32,759 nt of DNA from Acidobacteriota bacterium (GTDB taxonomy: Bacteria > Acidobacteriota > Terriglobia > Acidiferrales > UBA7541): NCBI GenBank assembly GCA_003223215.1, contig QHYH01000169.1:1-32759 (forward strand). Reading direction: 5' to 3'. Each line of letters begins with the position of its first letter. Within the stretch, counting starts at the first letter, position 1. The notes under the pieces are model-generated. The model was not told the DNA's origin, did not search any database, and saw only the letters and a program-made list of their open reading frames with translations. Of this stretch, positions 16,766 through 26,601 are shown piece after piece. A program made the position numbers and the translations under genes.

Positions 16766-17030
16766 TTAATCCGAGCCCGTCCCAACTCTACATTCGCACG
16801 TCAAACAGACTTTGATCGTGAGTGTCGGAACGGTGAAGAAGTCCATTGCGGCGATGGCTTCCCGATGATCGTGCAGAAGAGTGAGCCAACGCTTGGCCGG
16901 CCTAGAGTCTCTCAGGGCGCGGCGCATCCAACACGATATGGCTCTCTCGGATACCTTGAAACCGAGCATGAGCAGCTCGCCATGAATCCGTGGGGCACCC
17001 AGGCGGGGTTCTCCGCAACCATCCGAAAAG
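16766..17030 (-). mobile_element. Integrase-type (DDE) transposase remnant
   Basis: On the minus strand FRMVAENPAW is read, then after a one-base frame change GAPRIHGELLMLGF, VSERAISCWMRRA, and REAIAAMDFFTVPTLT. This is the middle of an IS-type integrase transposase. AMDFF carries the first catalytic Asp; the second Asp and the Glu are missing because the fragment ends. It is frameshifted and cut at both ends. It abuts the truncated ion-channel gene. Confidence 0.75.
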
Positions 17031-17087
17031 TAGCGATTGAAAGCGTAGCCTTCCCACGATACGCTTGCCCGCATCGGAGTCAATTCC

Positions 17088-17627
17088 ATGCGAAAAATGT
17101 TGGTCCTCATGGTCATTGTAAGCGTGACCGCTCAAACCCAACAACCCGCCAGTTTGGAAGATACTTTGGTGTGGATGGACAATTTTGTGGCTGATCACGG
17201 AAGCCAGTTCACTGGGCAGAGAAACACTGATAAAGGATCTTGTAAGCTGGGTACCCCAGGCTGCGAGCCGCGTCATGATGTGACCACTTTCGATAGTCAC
17301 GGTTGTCTCGCTACGATAAGGTGGTCAGTTGCTGTGAACTTTAAAGATGTCGGCACCCACACCTACCACTTTTCGCTGAAAGACCTTGACCCCAATAGCG
17401 TAGCTTCGGTGAAAGACAATCCCTTCGAGAATGCCTTAGTCGTGGAAACAACAAATAGCGAAAAAAGGGTCACGGAATCCTTTACTCTGCTGGGTGGGAA
17501 GGCCGAAGAAAGGAACAAACACACGCGGGTGGAACTTGTCTTTGATAACGGAGATAACGCCAGACGTTTCGTGCAAGCTTTCAAGCACGCGATTCAACTC
17601 TGTGGGGGAAAACCGTCAGCATTTTAG
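17088..17627 (+). CDS. Secreted hypothetical protein
   Basis: The product has 179 residues with a short signal peptide (MRKMLVLMVIVSVTAQ). The body is beta-rich and charged (IRWSVAVNFKDVG, TYHFSLKDLD, HTRVELVFDNGDNARRF) with four Cys, likely two disulphides. No domain is recognised; it is probably periplasmic. Its TAG is followed directly by an ATG that begins another signal-peptide-like frame, so it was probably the first gene of a pair. Transposase debris flanks it on both sides. Confidence 0.65.
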   Translation: MRKMLVLMVIVSVTAQTQQPASLEDTLVWMDNFVADHGSQFTGQRNTDKGSCKLGTPGCEPRHDVTTFDSHGCLATIRWSVAVNFKDVGTHTYHFSLKDLDPNSVASVKDNPFENALVVETTNSEKRVTESFTLLGGKAEERNKHTRVELVFDNGDNARRFVQAFKHAIQLCGGKPSAF

Positions 17628-17801
17628 ATGGTTATGAGACCTGCCGTTTGCATCATCATCGGCGTGCTAGTCACAATTACCCAAAACCAGAATGGCCGTC
17701 ATGAGCTCATGCATCTCACACTGACCCGGCTTTATGCGTTCGATGCCAATGTTTTATCGATATCTATAACAACGAACGCCCGCACGAAGCTCTGGACATG
17801 A
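17628..17801 (+). pseudogene. Signal-peptide start of a lost secreted gene fused to an IS481-type remnant
   Basis: ATG at 17628 touches the stop of the previous gene. The first 21 residues, ending IIIGVLVTITQNQ, look like a signal peptide. From codon 22 the reading changes into NGRHELMHLTL, which belongs to an IS481-type transposase. The frame stops at 17799-17801. The simplest reading is that a second secreted gene in the operon lost everything after its signal sequence when transposase DNA was joined at about 17690. Confidence 0.5.
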
Positions 17802-17818
17802 ACTATGTGACGATGTGA
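17691..17818 (+). mobile_element. IS481-type transposase C-terminal remnant
   Basis: NGRHELMHLTL (in one frame) and FIDIYNNERPHEALDM (in another, ending at TGA 17816-17818) are hallmark pieces of IS481-family transposases. The stretch normally between them is partly deleted. Nearby at 17849-17865 lies a TGTCAC direct repeat with an 11-bp pitch, which may be the decayed element end. Confidence 0.7.
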
Positions 17819-18066
17819 TCGGCCCTCCGGCCGGGTATTGGAACGCGCTGTCACAAGAATGTCACGCGAGACGCGGCGAAGCGTAGCAAGTTGCGAATAA
17901 AACGTGAATAACGAAGGAGAGGTGGGTTCGTCACTTTTCATCAGAACTTGCTGACTCCCTCGGTCTAGCCCGTCATCCAGCAAGATTTGACTAAATAACG
18001 TCGATGGCTGTTAACCGAATTCTCACAAACACCCTGCAGGCCTGCTTCTCTCGGCAGCGGTATTCC

Positions 18067-19560
18067 TTACATTTCGCGCAGTCTCTTGAGCATGGCGGTC
18101 GCGTTCGTATTTTGCGGATTGAGCGAGAGGGATTTCTCGTAGTTCTTGACGGCTTGGGCCTTGTCTCCCGCGGCCATGTAGGCTTCGCCGAGGCTATCGT
18201 ACGTGTTTGCCGAATCCGGGTACAACTCGACGTTCAGCTGAAAAATGCGTATCGCGTCGGCAGTTTGCTTGTGCGACAGCAAGCCGTAGCCCAGGGAATT
18301 GACGGAGCTCTCGGAGATGGCATCGGATTTTAGCAGGCCGGCAAGATCAGCGATGGCTTGTGAGGCGCCCTTCAGGCGGACCGCCCTCGCGAAGCGCATT
18401 GCGACCGAGTCGTAGCTATCGTATTTGATCCAGGTGAAGGCCAGTTGCTGGCCGCCGATGGCGTCATGCACGATTGGCTTGGCGATGGCCAAGCCATTCT
18501 CGCTGTTCGTGAACATCACGATTGCTGTTTTGTCTTTGAGCTTCGCGGCGACAAAGCACTTGAATGCGCCGTTGTCGCCCCAGTGCCACAGCGAAACACC
18601 TTTCTCTGTGCGTTCGATGCCCCAGCCGAGTCCCCAGAACAGATTTCTCGAGAGTTCCCGCGGGACGCGGTCCGTGCAATTGGTGCACGACAGATCAAGG
18701 GCGACCTGCGGCGTTTCCATTTCGCCAAGCGTTGCCGGCTTCAAGCCTGTGCCGGTCAGCACTGCGGAGAGAAAAAGGGCGTAGTCACGGGCGGTGGTAT
18801 GCAGGCTGGCAGCGGCGTTTGCTTCCTTTGGCTTGCGCTTGTCCGCCGGTTGTGCGTCGGCATCGTGGCCGGTCGCAGCGCGTCGGTCGAAATCAGGGCG
18901 CCAGGTGTAACTGCTGCTCGCCATTCCCAGCGGTATAAAGACTGCCTCGGTCATGAAGTCATTCAATGGCTTGCCGGTAATCTGCTCGACAGCGCGTTGC
19001 AGGTACACGAAGCCTTCTCCGGAATAGCTGAAGCGCTCCCCTGGCGTGAAGCGGATTGTGAGCGAGTTGCCGTCGCCCCGCCAGTTGGGAAAGCCGGTGC
19101 GATGACTCAGCACGAAGCGAGCGGTAATTTTCGCGAGTCGGTCATCGCCTTCGATGTAGGGTTTAGAAAGGTACGACGTAAGCGGAGTATCGAGCGACAG
19201 TTTGCCTTGATCAACGAGCTTGAGCACCCCGTACGCAAAGACCGGCTTGCTCAGTGAGGCGGCTTCAAAGACCGTATCCGGCGTAACCGCCTCACTCGAT
19301 GTCGCGTTCATGACGCCGAATCCGTGCAGCCAGTAGGTTTGGCCGTTGCGGACCAGGGCGGCCGAAAGCCCTGGCAGAGTGGCTTGTTCCATCAAGCTGG
19401 GAATGTCTCTTTCCAGCGATGCAATGGCAGAATCCTTGGAAGGGTTTAACGGCACCTTTCTCGATCGAGAGGAGTCCGGGGACGACGGAATCGCCAGCGT
19501 CGCGCAGATCAGCAAACCGGCGACGGGCAACGAAGATGCGATTGTGTTGGCGAGGGTCAT
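18067..19560 (-). CDS. Beta-lactamase-fold serine hydrolase with C-terminal TPR
   Basis: The product has 497 residues. A signal peptide (MTLANTIASSLPVAGLLICATLA) is followed by a class C beta-lactamase/esterase domain: SLSK at 102-105 (nucleophile S102), YSG at 179-181 where YxN is usual, and HWG at about 326-328. The last 70 residues contain TPR helices (ANTYDSLGEAYMAAGDKAQAVKNYEK). The substrate may be a peptide, ester or D-amino compound, acting in the periplasm. ATG 19560 was chosen because GGAG lies just upstream and a signal peptide follows; the frame extends further but looks non-coding. It lies downstream of the esterase gene on the same strand. Confidence 0.88.
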   Translation of the reverse strand: MTLANTIASSLPVAGLLICATLAIPSSPDSSRSRKVPLNPSKDSAIASLERDIPSLMEQATLPGLSAALVRNGQTYWLHGFGVMNATSSEAVTPDTVFEAASLSKPVFAYGVLKLVDQGKLSLDTPLTSYLSKPYIEGDDRLAKITARFVLSHRTGFPNWRGDGNSLTIRFTPGERFSYSGEGFVYLQRAVEQITGKPLNDFMTEAVFIPLGMASSSYTWRPDFDRRAATGHDADAQPADKRKPKEANAAASLHTTARDYALFLSAVLTGTGLKPATLGEMETPQVALDLSCTNCTDRVPRELSRNLFWGLGWGIERTEKGVSLWHWGDNGAFKCFVAAKLKDKTAIVMFTNSENGLAIAKPIVHDAIGGQQLAFTWIKYDSYDSVAMRFARAVRLKGASQAIADLAGLLKSDAISESSVNSLGYGLLSHKQTADAIRIFQLNVELYPDSANTYDSLGEAYMAAGDKAQAVKNYEKSLSLNPQNTNATAMLKRLREM

Positions 19561-19736
19561 AAACGCTCCCGGACCATGCGTTGCTGGATATCGTATAGAC
19601 GCACGAACCAGGCTACCGTTAGGTTCGAACCGCCGGAAAAGCATGTGCTCCGGCCGCGAATTTACTTGGCGACCTACACCACGTAATGTCCGGCGATTCT
19701 CGAGCAACCGCGTGCCGGAAAACGTCTGTGACTTGT

Positions 19737-21734
19737 TTAGTGTTGCGGCGTCTTCAGCATATTGTCGAATCCGACCTTGGCAGGAGCGGCCATCGCTGCG
19801 AGGCGATCCATGTCGAACTCTTTGTACAGGTCGAGACAGAACAGCTCTGGCGCATTTTGAAACGTGACCGGAACCTGCAGCGCATAATCCAGACTGGCCA
19901 TGCCTTCGTGGACGACCACATCGGAAAAAACGTCTGGCTGAAGCGCCGCCACAACCAGCGCGATTGCTTCCGTGCGGATACCCCTGGATTCCAGACGTAC
20001 CTTCTGTGCGCCGGTACGTTTTCGAAGCCACTCAGCAATCTCGATGAGTTGAGCCGCCTGAATTCCAACTGCACGCTCGCCTTCTCCATCCAGAATCTGC
20101 ACATAGGAAAATGGCTCGAGGTCCTTCCAGGTGTCGCCAAAGAAAGTGAGGTCGAGAGCCAAAACCTGCTCGTCACGATTCACGCGGGCGGACACATCCG
20201 CCGCTGCGGCCTTGCGGCCCTGATCGTCAAGCACGAGGGTAACGGGAGCGTCCCGAGGAGCATCGATTCCTTTCACCCAAACGCCGCTGGCGGCTAAACC
20301 ATTGTCCATTTCGAACAAATAGGAAAGCGTCTCAAGCCCTTTGTTCTTGGTATTGGCCAGAGTCCAGATCCGCGCCAAACGCACCGGCTTGCAGCGAACA
20401 ACGGAATTTAGTTTCTGTCGTTCCGAATTCGCCCAGGCCGACCTGGCGGTGGAACCTGACGGAATGGGTGAGCGCCTTGCTGCGCTGGCGATCTTGCGCG
20501 CGAGATCGAGAATCGTCAGATTGTCTTTCGGGAGCCCGACAACGAGTTCTTCATAAGCTTTGATCTCCTGGCCCGCGGGAATTTCCTTCTCAACGGTCGG
20601 CATGCCGAATTGCTGGCTAAAGAAACGATAGGCATGCTCGCGATTATCGAGCTGATAGTTATGGGTCCCAGGGTCGCGGTTCTCGTGCCACTGGAAGACA
20701 TCCTCTTTGCCATAAAGCCTGAAAAAAGGCCGAATGCCGTCGTAGATCAACGGCTTCACCAGCGGCGCACGAAAGCAGCAATCGTCTTCCGCATTGTGGA
20801 TGAGCAGCGTGGGGCGTGGGGCCATCATCGCGGTGAGATGCGTGTAATCGACATTTGCGAGAAAATCTGTTCCGTTTTGTTCGAGGTCGCCTAAGTCGCC
20901 GTATTGTCTGGCTTCCACCTTAGTCGTGGCTGAGGAATAGCCCGCGACGGGCACGGCAACTTTTACGCGTTCATCGAGGGCACTTAGGAAAATCGTTTGC
21001 CATCCGCCGCCGGAGAGCCCGGTAACGCCGATGCGATTGCGGTCCACACTCGGATGGTCCGAGAGGTAATCGAGCCCGCGCCGCATTTCCAGCATAAAAA
21101 TTCCAAGCGCATTGGCGCCGACCAAGTCCAGATGCGCCCCATACCAATGTTGGTTTCCCTCGACCCGCAGCTCGCCAAACGCGAACCATTCCAAGTTGAG
21201 CGCCAGGATGCCGTGCTTCGCGAAATTGATGCACCGCTTTTGTTTGTATTCGACCGCTTTCCCCATCGGGCCGACGTGCCCATTCACGTTTAAAATTGCG
21301 GGCACTTTGCCCTCGAGCTTTTCCGGTTCATAGAGAATCGCGACAGATTGAAAGCCGGGAACAACTTCATAGCGCAGTTTGCGAAGACGGTATCCTTCGT
21401 GAGTCTCAATCGTCCCGACGTCTTCGAATTTTGGCGAGGACGTGACCCATTCCGGCGGCCAGCCGTGAAACACAACATCTTGCAATAAGTGCCGGCGCAG
21501 GCGTTGGGACTCCTCCGTCCATTGCGCCGCGCTCGTCGCAACAGGAGGCGGAGGGACGCGGCTCAGGATGAACGACTTCATCTGCAGCAAAGCGGCACTG
21601 GGCGCGAGTATTTGCTCCCCCAATACGGTCTCGAGGTCTCCGGGGGCGTTTTGCGCGAAAGTTTCAACGGAAAACAGAAAGCAAGCGAGGAGCGAAAAAC
21701 CAATAACGTGGATACGATGTCGCAGGAACCGCAT
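19737..21734 (-). CDS. Secreted two-domain alpha/beta hydrolase (acetyl-xylan-esterase-like)
   Basis: The product has 665 residues with a signal peptide ending ETFAQ. Residues about 100-400 form an alpha/beta hydrolase: the nucleophile elbow GLSGGG has S241, NGHVGPMGK may form the oxyanion region, and RPTLLIHNAEDDCC then HNY near 330-365 may supply the Asp and His. A second half (about 430-665) is related to neither partner with confidence. The family often cleaves acetyl or feruloyl esters from plant polysaccharides. ATG 21734 has GGGAGG upstream. It may share a transcript with the serine hydrolase, 176 bp downstream. Confidence 0.82.
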   Translation of the reverse strand: MRFLRHRIHVIGFSLLACFLFSVETFAQNAPGDLETVLGEQILAPSAALLQMKSFILSRVPPPPVATSAAQWTEESQRLRRHLLQDVVFHGWPPEWVTSSPKFEDVGTIETHEGYRLRKLRYEVVPGFQSVAILYEPEKLEGKVPAILNVNGHVGPMGKAVEYKQKRCINFAKHGILALNLEWFAFGELRVEGNQHWYGAHLDLVGANALGIFMLEMRRGLDYLSDHPSVDRNRIGVTGLSGGGWQTIFLSALDERVKVAVPVAGYSSATTKVEARQYGDLGDLEQNGTDFLANVDYTHLTAMMAPRPTLLIHNAEDDCCFRAPLVKPLIYDGIRPFFRLYGKEDVFQWHENRDPGTHNYQLDNREHAYRFFSQQFGMPTVEKEIPAGQEIKAYEELVVGLPKDNLTILDLARKIASAARRSPIPSGSTARSAWANSERQKLNSVVRCKPVRLARIWTLANTKNKGLETLSYLFEMDNGLAASGVWVKGIDAPRDAPVTLVLDDQGRKAAAADVSARVNRDEQVLALDLTFFGDTWKDLEPFSYVQILDGEGERAVGIQAAQLIEIAEWLRKRTGAQKVRLESRGIRTEAIALVVAALQPDVFSDVVVHEGMASLDYALQVPVTFQNAPELFCLDLYKEFDMDRLAAMAAPAKVGFDNMLKTPQH

Positions 21735-22013
21735 CAGCGCCTCCCGTTACGAAAATTGTGTAAGCGCCCAAGTTCCATAAAAAGGGCACTCCCCGTGTGG
21801 CTAATGCGCAGGCAATCGCCGTAGCATAGCGCGAAATTCCGCAGGACGCATGACAACGCAGACGGTCCCGTCGGGTCTACCGCTGGATGTTGCGCTGACG
21901 ACAACGGTACGAGAAGTTTGGTTAGGATGGACGCAACGACCGCCGCAAAGGGCGCCCAGTGCATGCCCTTGTGCGCGGCGCGCTCCGAATCCCGTTCTTC
22001 CTAGGGGGTGAAC

Positions 22014-25000
22014 TCAGAAGAACACCTTGACCGCGAGTTGAGCCACGCGTGGATCTGACGCCTGACCGGCGCGGAAAGTGCCGAACGCGTTGTTATTATT
22101 CAGCTTATCGAACGCGCTGATCTGGTCTGTGCCGTTCACCGCGCCTGTGCTGATGGTCTCCGGAGCGAAATTAGGATGGTTGAGCACGTTGAAGTACTCG
22201 ACGCGAAGCTGCAGCTTCCAGCGCTCCGTGAAATGGAAGTATTTCGAGACCTGCACGTCCCAAACCGCCGTTCTCGGCAGCCGCAGCACATTCTTTCCGA
22301 CGTTCCCAAAGGTCGGCAGAGCGCAGGTCGGTCCGAAGGTCGCGCAGTTGGCTTTCAGGGCGGCGGTGGACAGGAATGCCGCAGGGCTCAGCCAGCTCAC
22401 GCATTTTGCGGTGACGCCCGCGCAGGAATTCGCGCTATAAGGATCAAGACCCGCCACAAACGTGCCGCGATCCTGTCCGATTCCCGTGCTGGAGAGCTCC
22501 GTTCCTTGAAGCACGGTGATCGGACGGCCGCTCGCTGCGGAAATGATTCCGCCAATCTCGTAATCGCCCAGCAGGTAGCGCAGAAGGGTGCTCGAGCTCC
22601 GCAAACTCCGCGATTGCCACACGTAAGACCCGGTGAATACATGCGCGTGATCGAAGCCCGAGGGTCCGTAATCCATCCTGTGACGGTTCGGATCATTGAA
22701 TGGCAGCACCGAGTATCCAGTGTCAAATCCAGAAACGCCCTCGCCGAACGGAAGATCATCCAGGCTCTTCGAGTACGTATAGTTGGCCAGGAATGTGAAT
22801 CCGTGCGCCATGCGCTTTTCGACCGAAGTCTGCAGTGCGTTATAGTTGGCGTTGATGTCCGTGATATCGGCCTGCACGGTTGAGGAGAACGTGTTCGTCT
22901 TGAACGCACCGCCGCTGCCCAGAAAAACGGTGCAATTGGCCAGACCCGTTCCCGCTTTTCCAGGTGATCCCACTGACCCTGGGCACCCCGCAATTCCTCC
23001 CGGATTTGACGGGTTGTAGTATTCGGTTTCGAGGATGTGCAGGCTGCGCGAACCTACATAGGCAAAGCGCAAAAGGGTCTTCGCCGGCAGCTGCCGCTCG
23101 ATCGTCAGGTTCCATTCGTAGGTCGTCGGCACATGATACTGACCGCTCGGATCGTAGCTAACTGCGATTTCATTGAATGGCGGAATGTAGGCAAAGTTTG
23201 TCGGCGCTGGAAATGGACTCGGGAACGTCGGATAGTTCGCTGCCTGCGCTCCGCTGCAATTGAGTGCCGTCTGCGTTCCCGGGTTGGTGCAAAGAGGATC
23301 GCTGAGCGACCCGGGCGCTGAGGCGGCCGTCGGCGCGCTGCTGCCCGCCGTTGACAAAATAAACTGCGGGCTGAATGGCCATTCATCCACGAACCGGTTG
23401 CTCAACATACCCATCACACGCGTGTCGTAGAAAATTCCGGCCCCACCGCGCACGCTCGTGTTGCCGTTGCCAAATACGTCGTAGGCGAAACCCAGCCTCG
23501 GAGCGAAGCCTTTCCAGTTCGTGTACAGCGCATTCTTGGGCATTCCGCCGTCGCTGGGAATACCGTTTTGCGACGAGAAGAAAACGCCAGGAGGTGCGTT
23601 CGGATAAACTCGGGACCGCGTCCCGGCGGCCATCGCTGCAAGATTCACCTGCGCCCATCGGTTTCCAGTGTCGCTCCAAGGAAACGCCGGCTCGTACCGC
23701 AAGCCGAGATTGAGAGTGAGGCGGCGGGTGACACGATAGTTGTCCTGCGCGTATATGCCCACGAAGTTCGCCCGGTTGTTCTTGAACTCACCCGCACCCT
23801 GCTGTAGGGCAAACCCGTTGCCCACGCCGGCTCCATCGGACAAAATGCCGCCCAAAAAAAGCTGATACGTCGCAAACGAAGCACCGCCGAAAAGGTAGTT
23901 GTCTTGCGTTGCGAATCCAAAGATGCCCGGCTGGTTGAACAGATTGTTCAAATCCACGGAGCTGCGCTCGAACGAGCCGCCGAAGTGGAAGTCGTGTTTG
24001 CCGATCTCCCAACTCACGTCATCGGCCCAGGTGTAGTTATTGCGCGTGAAAAACGCCGGCGGGTTGTCACCGAAAGAAAAGCCTCCCTGCACACCGACGC
24101 CCTGGATGCCGGCAGGCTTTGGCTGAAACGGAATGCTGACACCGAACGCGGTCACATCCGTTGCGTTGTTCCCTGGACCGCGGTGGGACACTTCTCGCGA
24201 GTAACTGAACCGAAAATCGTTCACAAGCCCCGGCGAAAAAAGGTGAGTTTCATGAGCCAGGAAGTTTTGCGCGGTAATCGCAAACGTGGCGTCACTGTAA
24301 GAGATTAGCAGCAAGGGATTGAATACCGCTGCCTTGATGAAGCGGTCAAACTCGTAGCGCCCGGTGAGCTTGTCCGTCTGGCTGAATGAATGGTCTAGCC
24401 GCCCCATCGCGGAATCAAAACTCTCAGTGTCCGGCCGCGAGAACGGCACCGTTGGATTCGATCCCGCCGGAATACTGCCAGCGAGGCTGAACTTCGGAGA
24501 AGACAGTGCAGCCCCGGTATTCGGATCGATCCCCAACAGGGTGGCAACTGCGGGATCGATTACTCCGGCCGGGCCCGTCGCCGCTGTCGTCGGTGCGCCG
24601 CACGTTGGGCACGCCGCGGTCTTCGCACTCAGGAAATTCGTGATGTCGGTTTGTCCGACCACCTTCTGGCTGCCTAGGACGAGGTTTCGGAATTCCGTGC
24701 GCTGGTAGCCGCCGAAAACGAATGTCTTGTCGTGAATGATCGGGCCGCCCAGTGTTCCGCCAAACTGGTTACGCTTAATGCGGTCCGGCGTCGTCGGCGT
24801 TGCAAAAAAATTCTGCGCATTGAACGCGGGATTGCGGTTGAACTCGAAAGCGTCTCCGTGAAACTTGTTTGTTCCCGACTTCGTGATGACATTTACTACG
24901 CCGCCTGCGTTTGAGCCGTATTCGGCACTGTAGTTGGTGGTCTGCACGCTAAATTCTTGCAGGGCATCCGGGAACGGGAAAGGCTGATTGACGTTCGTGT

Positions 25001-25613
25001 ACTCATCCACGTAGTTGCCGCCGTCGAGCTGGTAGCTGATCGTGTTCTGCCGCGAACCGTTCGCGGAAAACGTGACCGCCCCGGGGAAGGTCTTTGTTGC
25101 GCCCTGGTCCGCTCCGCCGTTCGGCGAGTTCACCGCGCCTGCCACCAGCAGCGTCAGTTGCGCCGCGTTTCGCCCATTCAGCGGCAGATCGGCAATCCGC
25201 TGCTCCTCGATCACCTGCTTGAGCGTGGATGTGGACGTGTCCACCTGAAGCGCATCGCTCAGAACGGTCACCGTCTCAGTCGTCGAGCCCAGCTTCAGCG
25301 CCACGTTCACCGTCAGCGTCTGGTCCGCCAGGAGGGTGATTGCAATCTGCTTCGCCGTGCTGAAGCCTTTTGCCTCGACCGTAAGCGTGTAGATCGCCGG
25401 GTTTAGCGAGGGAATCACGTACAACCCGTCCGTCTCCGTTACCGCCGACCGCGCAAATCCCGTCCCTTCCTGTGTGGCGGTCACTTGCGCTCCACCCACT
25501 GCGGCGCCGCCGGGGTCCGTCACTCTTCCGGTTATGCTGCCCAGACCTTGGGCGTTGGTGAAGCGAGGGAGGATTAAAACAGCGAAAATAGCGATAAAGA
25601 CGTTCTTCTTCAT
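22014..25613 (-). CDS. Oar-like TonB-dependent receptor with carboxypeptidase-regulatory domain
   Basis: The product has 1199 residues. A signal peptide ends FTNAQ. Residues about 22-105 are a carboxypeptidase-regulatory-like beta-sandwich (GSITGRVTDPGGAAV, ATQEGTG). A plug domain follows (IADLPLNGRNAAQL, then NTISYQLDGG and YSAEYGSNAGGVVNVITKSGTN), then a large outer-membrane barrel ending VAQLAVKVFF with a C-terminal Phe. Such receptors import or bind large ligands in Acidobacteriota, mostly of unknown identity. ATG 25613 was chosen over a frame opening at 25661 because the signal peptide starts here and GGGAA lies upstream. No SusD-like partner is adjacent. Confidence 0.92.
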   Translation of the reverse strand: MKKNVFIAIFAVLILPRFTNAQGLGSITGRVTDPGGAAVGGAQVTATQEGTGFARSAVTETDGLYVIPSLNPAIYTLTVEAKGFSTAKQIAITLLADQTLTVNVALKLGSTTETVTVLSDALQVDTSTSTLKQVIEEQRIADLPLNGRNAAQLTLLVAGAVNSPNGGADQGATKTFPGAVTFSANGSRQNTISYQLDGGNYVDEYTNVNQPFPFPDALQEFSVQTTNYSAEYGSNAGGVVNVITKSGTNKFHGDAFEFNRNPAFNAQNFFATPTTPDRIKRNQFGGTLGGPIIHDKTFVFGGYQRTEFRNLVLGSQKVVGQTDITNFLSAKTAACPTCGAPTTAATGPAGVIDPAVATLLGIDPNTGAALSSPKFSLAGSIPAGSNPTVPFSRPDTESFDSAMGRLDHSFSQTDKLTGRYEFDRFIKAAVFNPLLLISYSDATFAITAQNFLAHETHLFSPGLVNDFRFSYSREVSHRGPGNNATDVTAFGVSIPFQPKPAGIQGVGVQGGFSFGDNPPAFFTRNNYTWADDVSWEIGKHDFHFGGSFERSSVDLNNLFNQPGIFGFATQDNYLFGGASFATYQLFLGGILSDGAGVGNGFALQQGAGEFKNNRANFVGIYAQDNYRVTRRLTLNLGLRYEPAFPWSDTGNRWAQVNLAAMAAGTRSRVYPNAPPGVFFSSQNGIPSDGGMPKNALYTNWKGFAPRLGFAYDVFGNGNTSVRGGAGIFYDTRVMGMLSNRFVDEWPFSPQFILSTAGSSAPTAASAPGSLSDPLCTNPGTQTALNCSGAQAANYPTFPSPFPAPTNFAYIPPFNEIAVSYDPSGQYHVPTTYEWNLTIERQLPAKTLLRFAYVGSRSLHILETEYYNPSNPGGIAGCPGSVGSPGKAGTGLANCTVFLGSGGAFKTNTFSSTVQADITDINANYNALQTSVEKRMAHGFTFLANYTYSKSLDDLPFGEGVSGFDTGYSVLPFNDPNRHRMDYGPSGFDHAHVFTGSYVWQSRSLRSSSTLLRYLLGDYEIGGIISAASGRPITVLQGTELSSTGIGQDRGTFVAGLDPYSANSCAGVTAKCVSWLSPAAFLSTAALKANCATFGPTCALPTFGNVGKNVLRLPRTAVWDVQVSKYFHFTERWKLQLRVEYFNVLNHPNFAPETISTGAVNGTDQISAFDKLNNNNAFGTFRAGQASDPRVAQLAVKVFF

Positions 25614-26601
25614 GTTTGCTTCCCTTTCGAGGACCAGCCGAAACCTCAACTCCGGCCCCACCCTTACTTGCGGCTAAGCCGCACCCCGACTGCCCGGCTC
25701 CCCCCGCCGGTATGTTTGCCGCAAACCCCGTACTTGCCTCGACACCAGCAACTTGCTGGATAGTTGGTATCGATTCGCTGAATAGAAATCAGTTTGCCGA
25801 CGGTAGAAACATGTTCCAAAGCGTGTCAATCCGAAAAATTTAAAGGAGTGATTTAGCCAGACTAAACCGGCTGGCGTGTCGAGCCCACTCTTGCGTTCAC
25901 CGCAGAAAGACGAACGCGCACCATAGCAAAGGCGTCGGCCCGTGTAGATCGCCCGTGTTTCGTCCGCGGTTCAGGTCGTGGGCCAGATCGTTCCTGTTGT
26001 TAGTTTCTTCGCAAACATTTTCATCCCTCGAGCAAGGTGTATCCAGCGCCGAAGGGCGATGGGCAACGTGACGTCGTAATTGCTGGAGGATGATCTCTCT
26101 TCGCCAACAACGTAGCAAGTGCTTGGAGGTTTTCGCGAGGAAAACAGATAAGAATTATGCGAAACTCGATGTTTCCGTGAAACCATTGAAAGGAAATATG
26201 CCGACTGTTCCGTTGATTTACCGAACCGGCGGTTTCTGACGTCAGGTGCCTATGTGTAGATCGCCGATCCGCTGTCCACACGAGATCGAAGTTTTTCCAC
26301 TTTCTTCGCCACTGTGGCGCCATCTGAAGATGAGACCCGTGTGCACAGCCCACTTCGAAGAATGTCCGACTATTCAGCCAAGTAGGCGCGGTCGCCCTTC
26401 TTCCAAAAGTTTCGTGTCGATGGACGCTGGTGCAGCATGCAACTATGCGGGAATCGCCTGAAGGTTGCAGCATACGCGGCTCGGCAGCGGAAGCGCAAAG
26501 CGCGAAGGAATGGAATAAGGAATGATGACTGAGACCCGTCGTTTTGTTACCACCAGAGAGCGGATGGCCGGCTGCGAAAGAATTGGGCATCACAACGAGG
26601 A
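25614..26601. other. Large intergenic region, about 990 bp, no convincing gene
   Basis: The part next to the receptor is its long leader. It contains a hairpin TGCGGC-TAA-GCCGCA at 25669-25683. The rest shows no frame I recognise. A minus-strand open frame across 26021-26740 is probably a chance one that runs out of the next gene. Base composition and the lack of known motifs suggest decayed DNA. Confidence 0.45.
25669..25683 (-). promoter_or_regulatory. Leader hairpin TGCGGC-TAA-GCCGCA upstream of the receptor
   Basis: A 6-bp stem with a 3-base loop lies 56 bases before the receptor start. It may affect mRNA stability or translation. There is no T-run, so it is not a standard terminator. 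Confidence 0.3.

Noticed and set aside
18445-19257. 270-codon plus-strand frame
   Set aside because: It is antisense to the serine hydrolase, whose motifs are unmistakable; an overlapping shadow frame.
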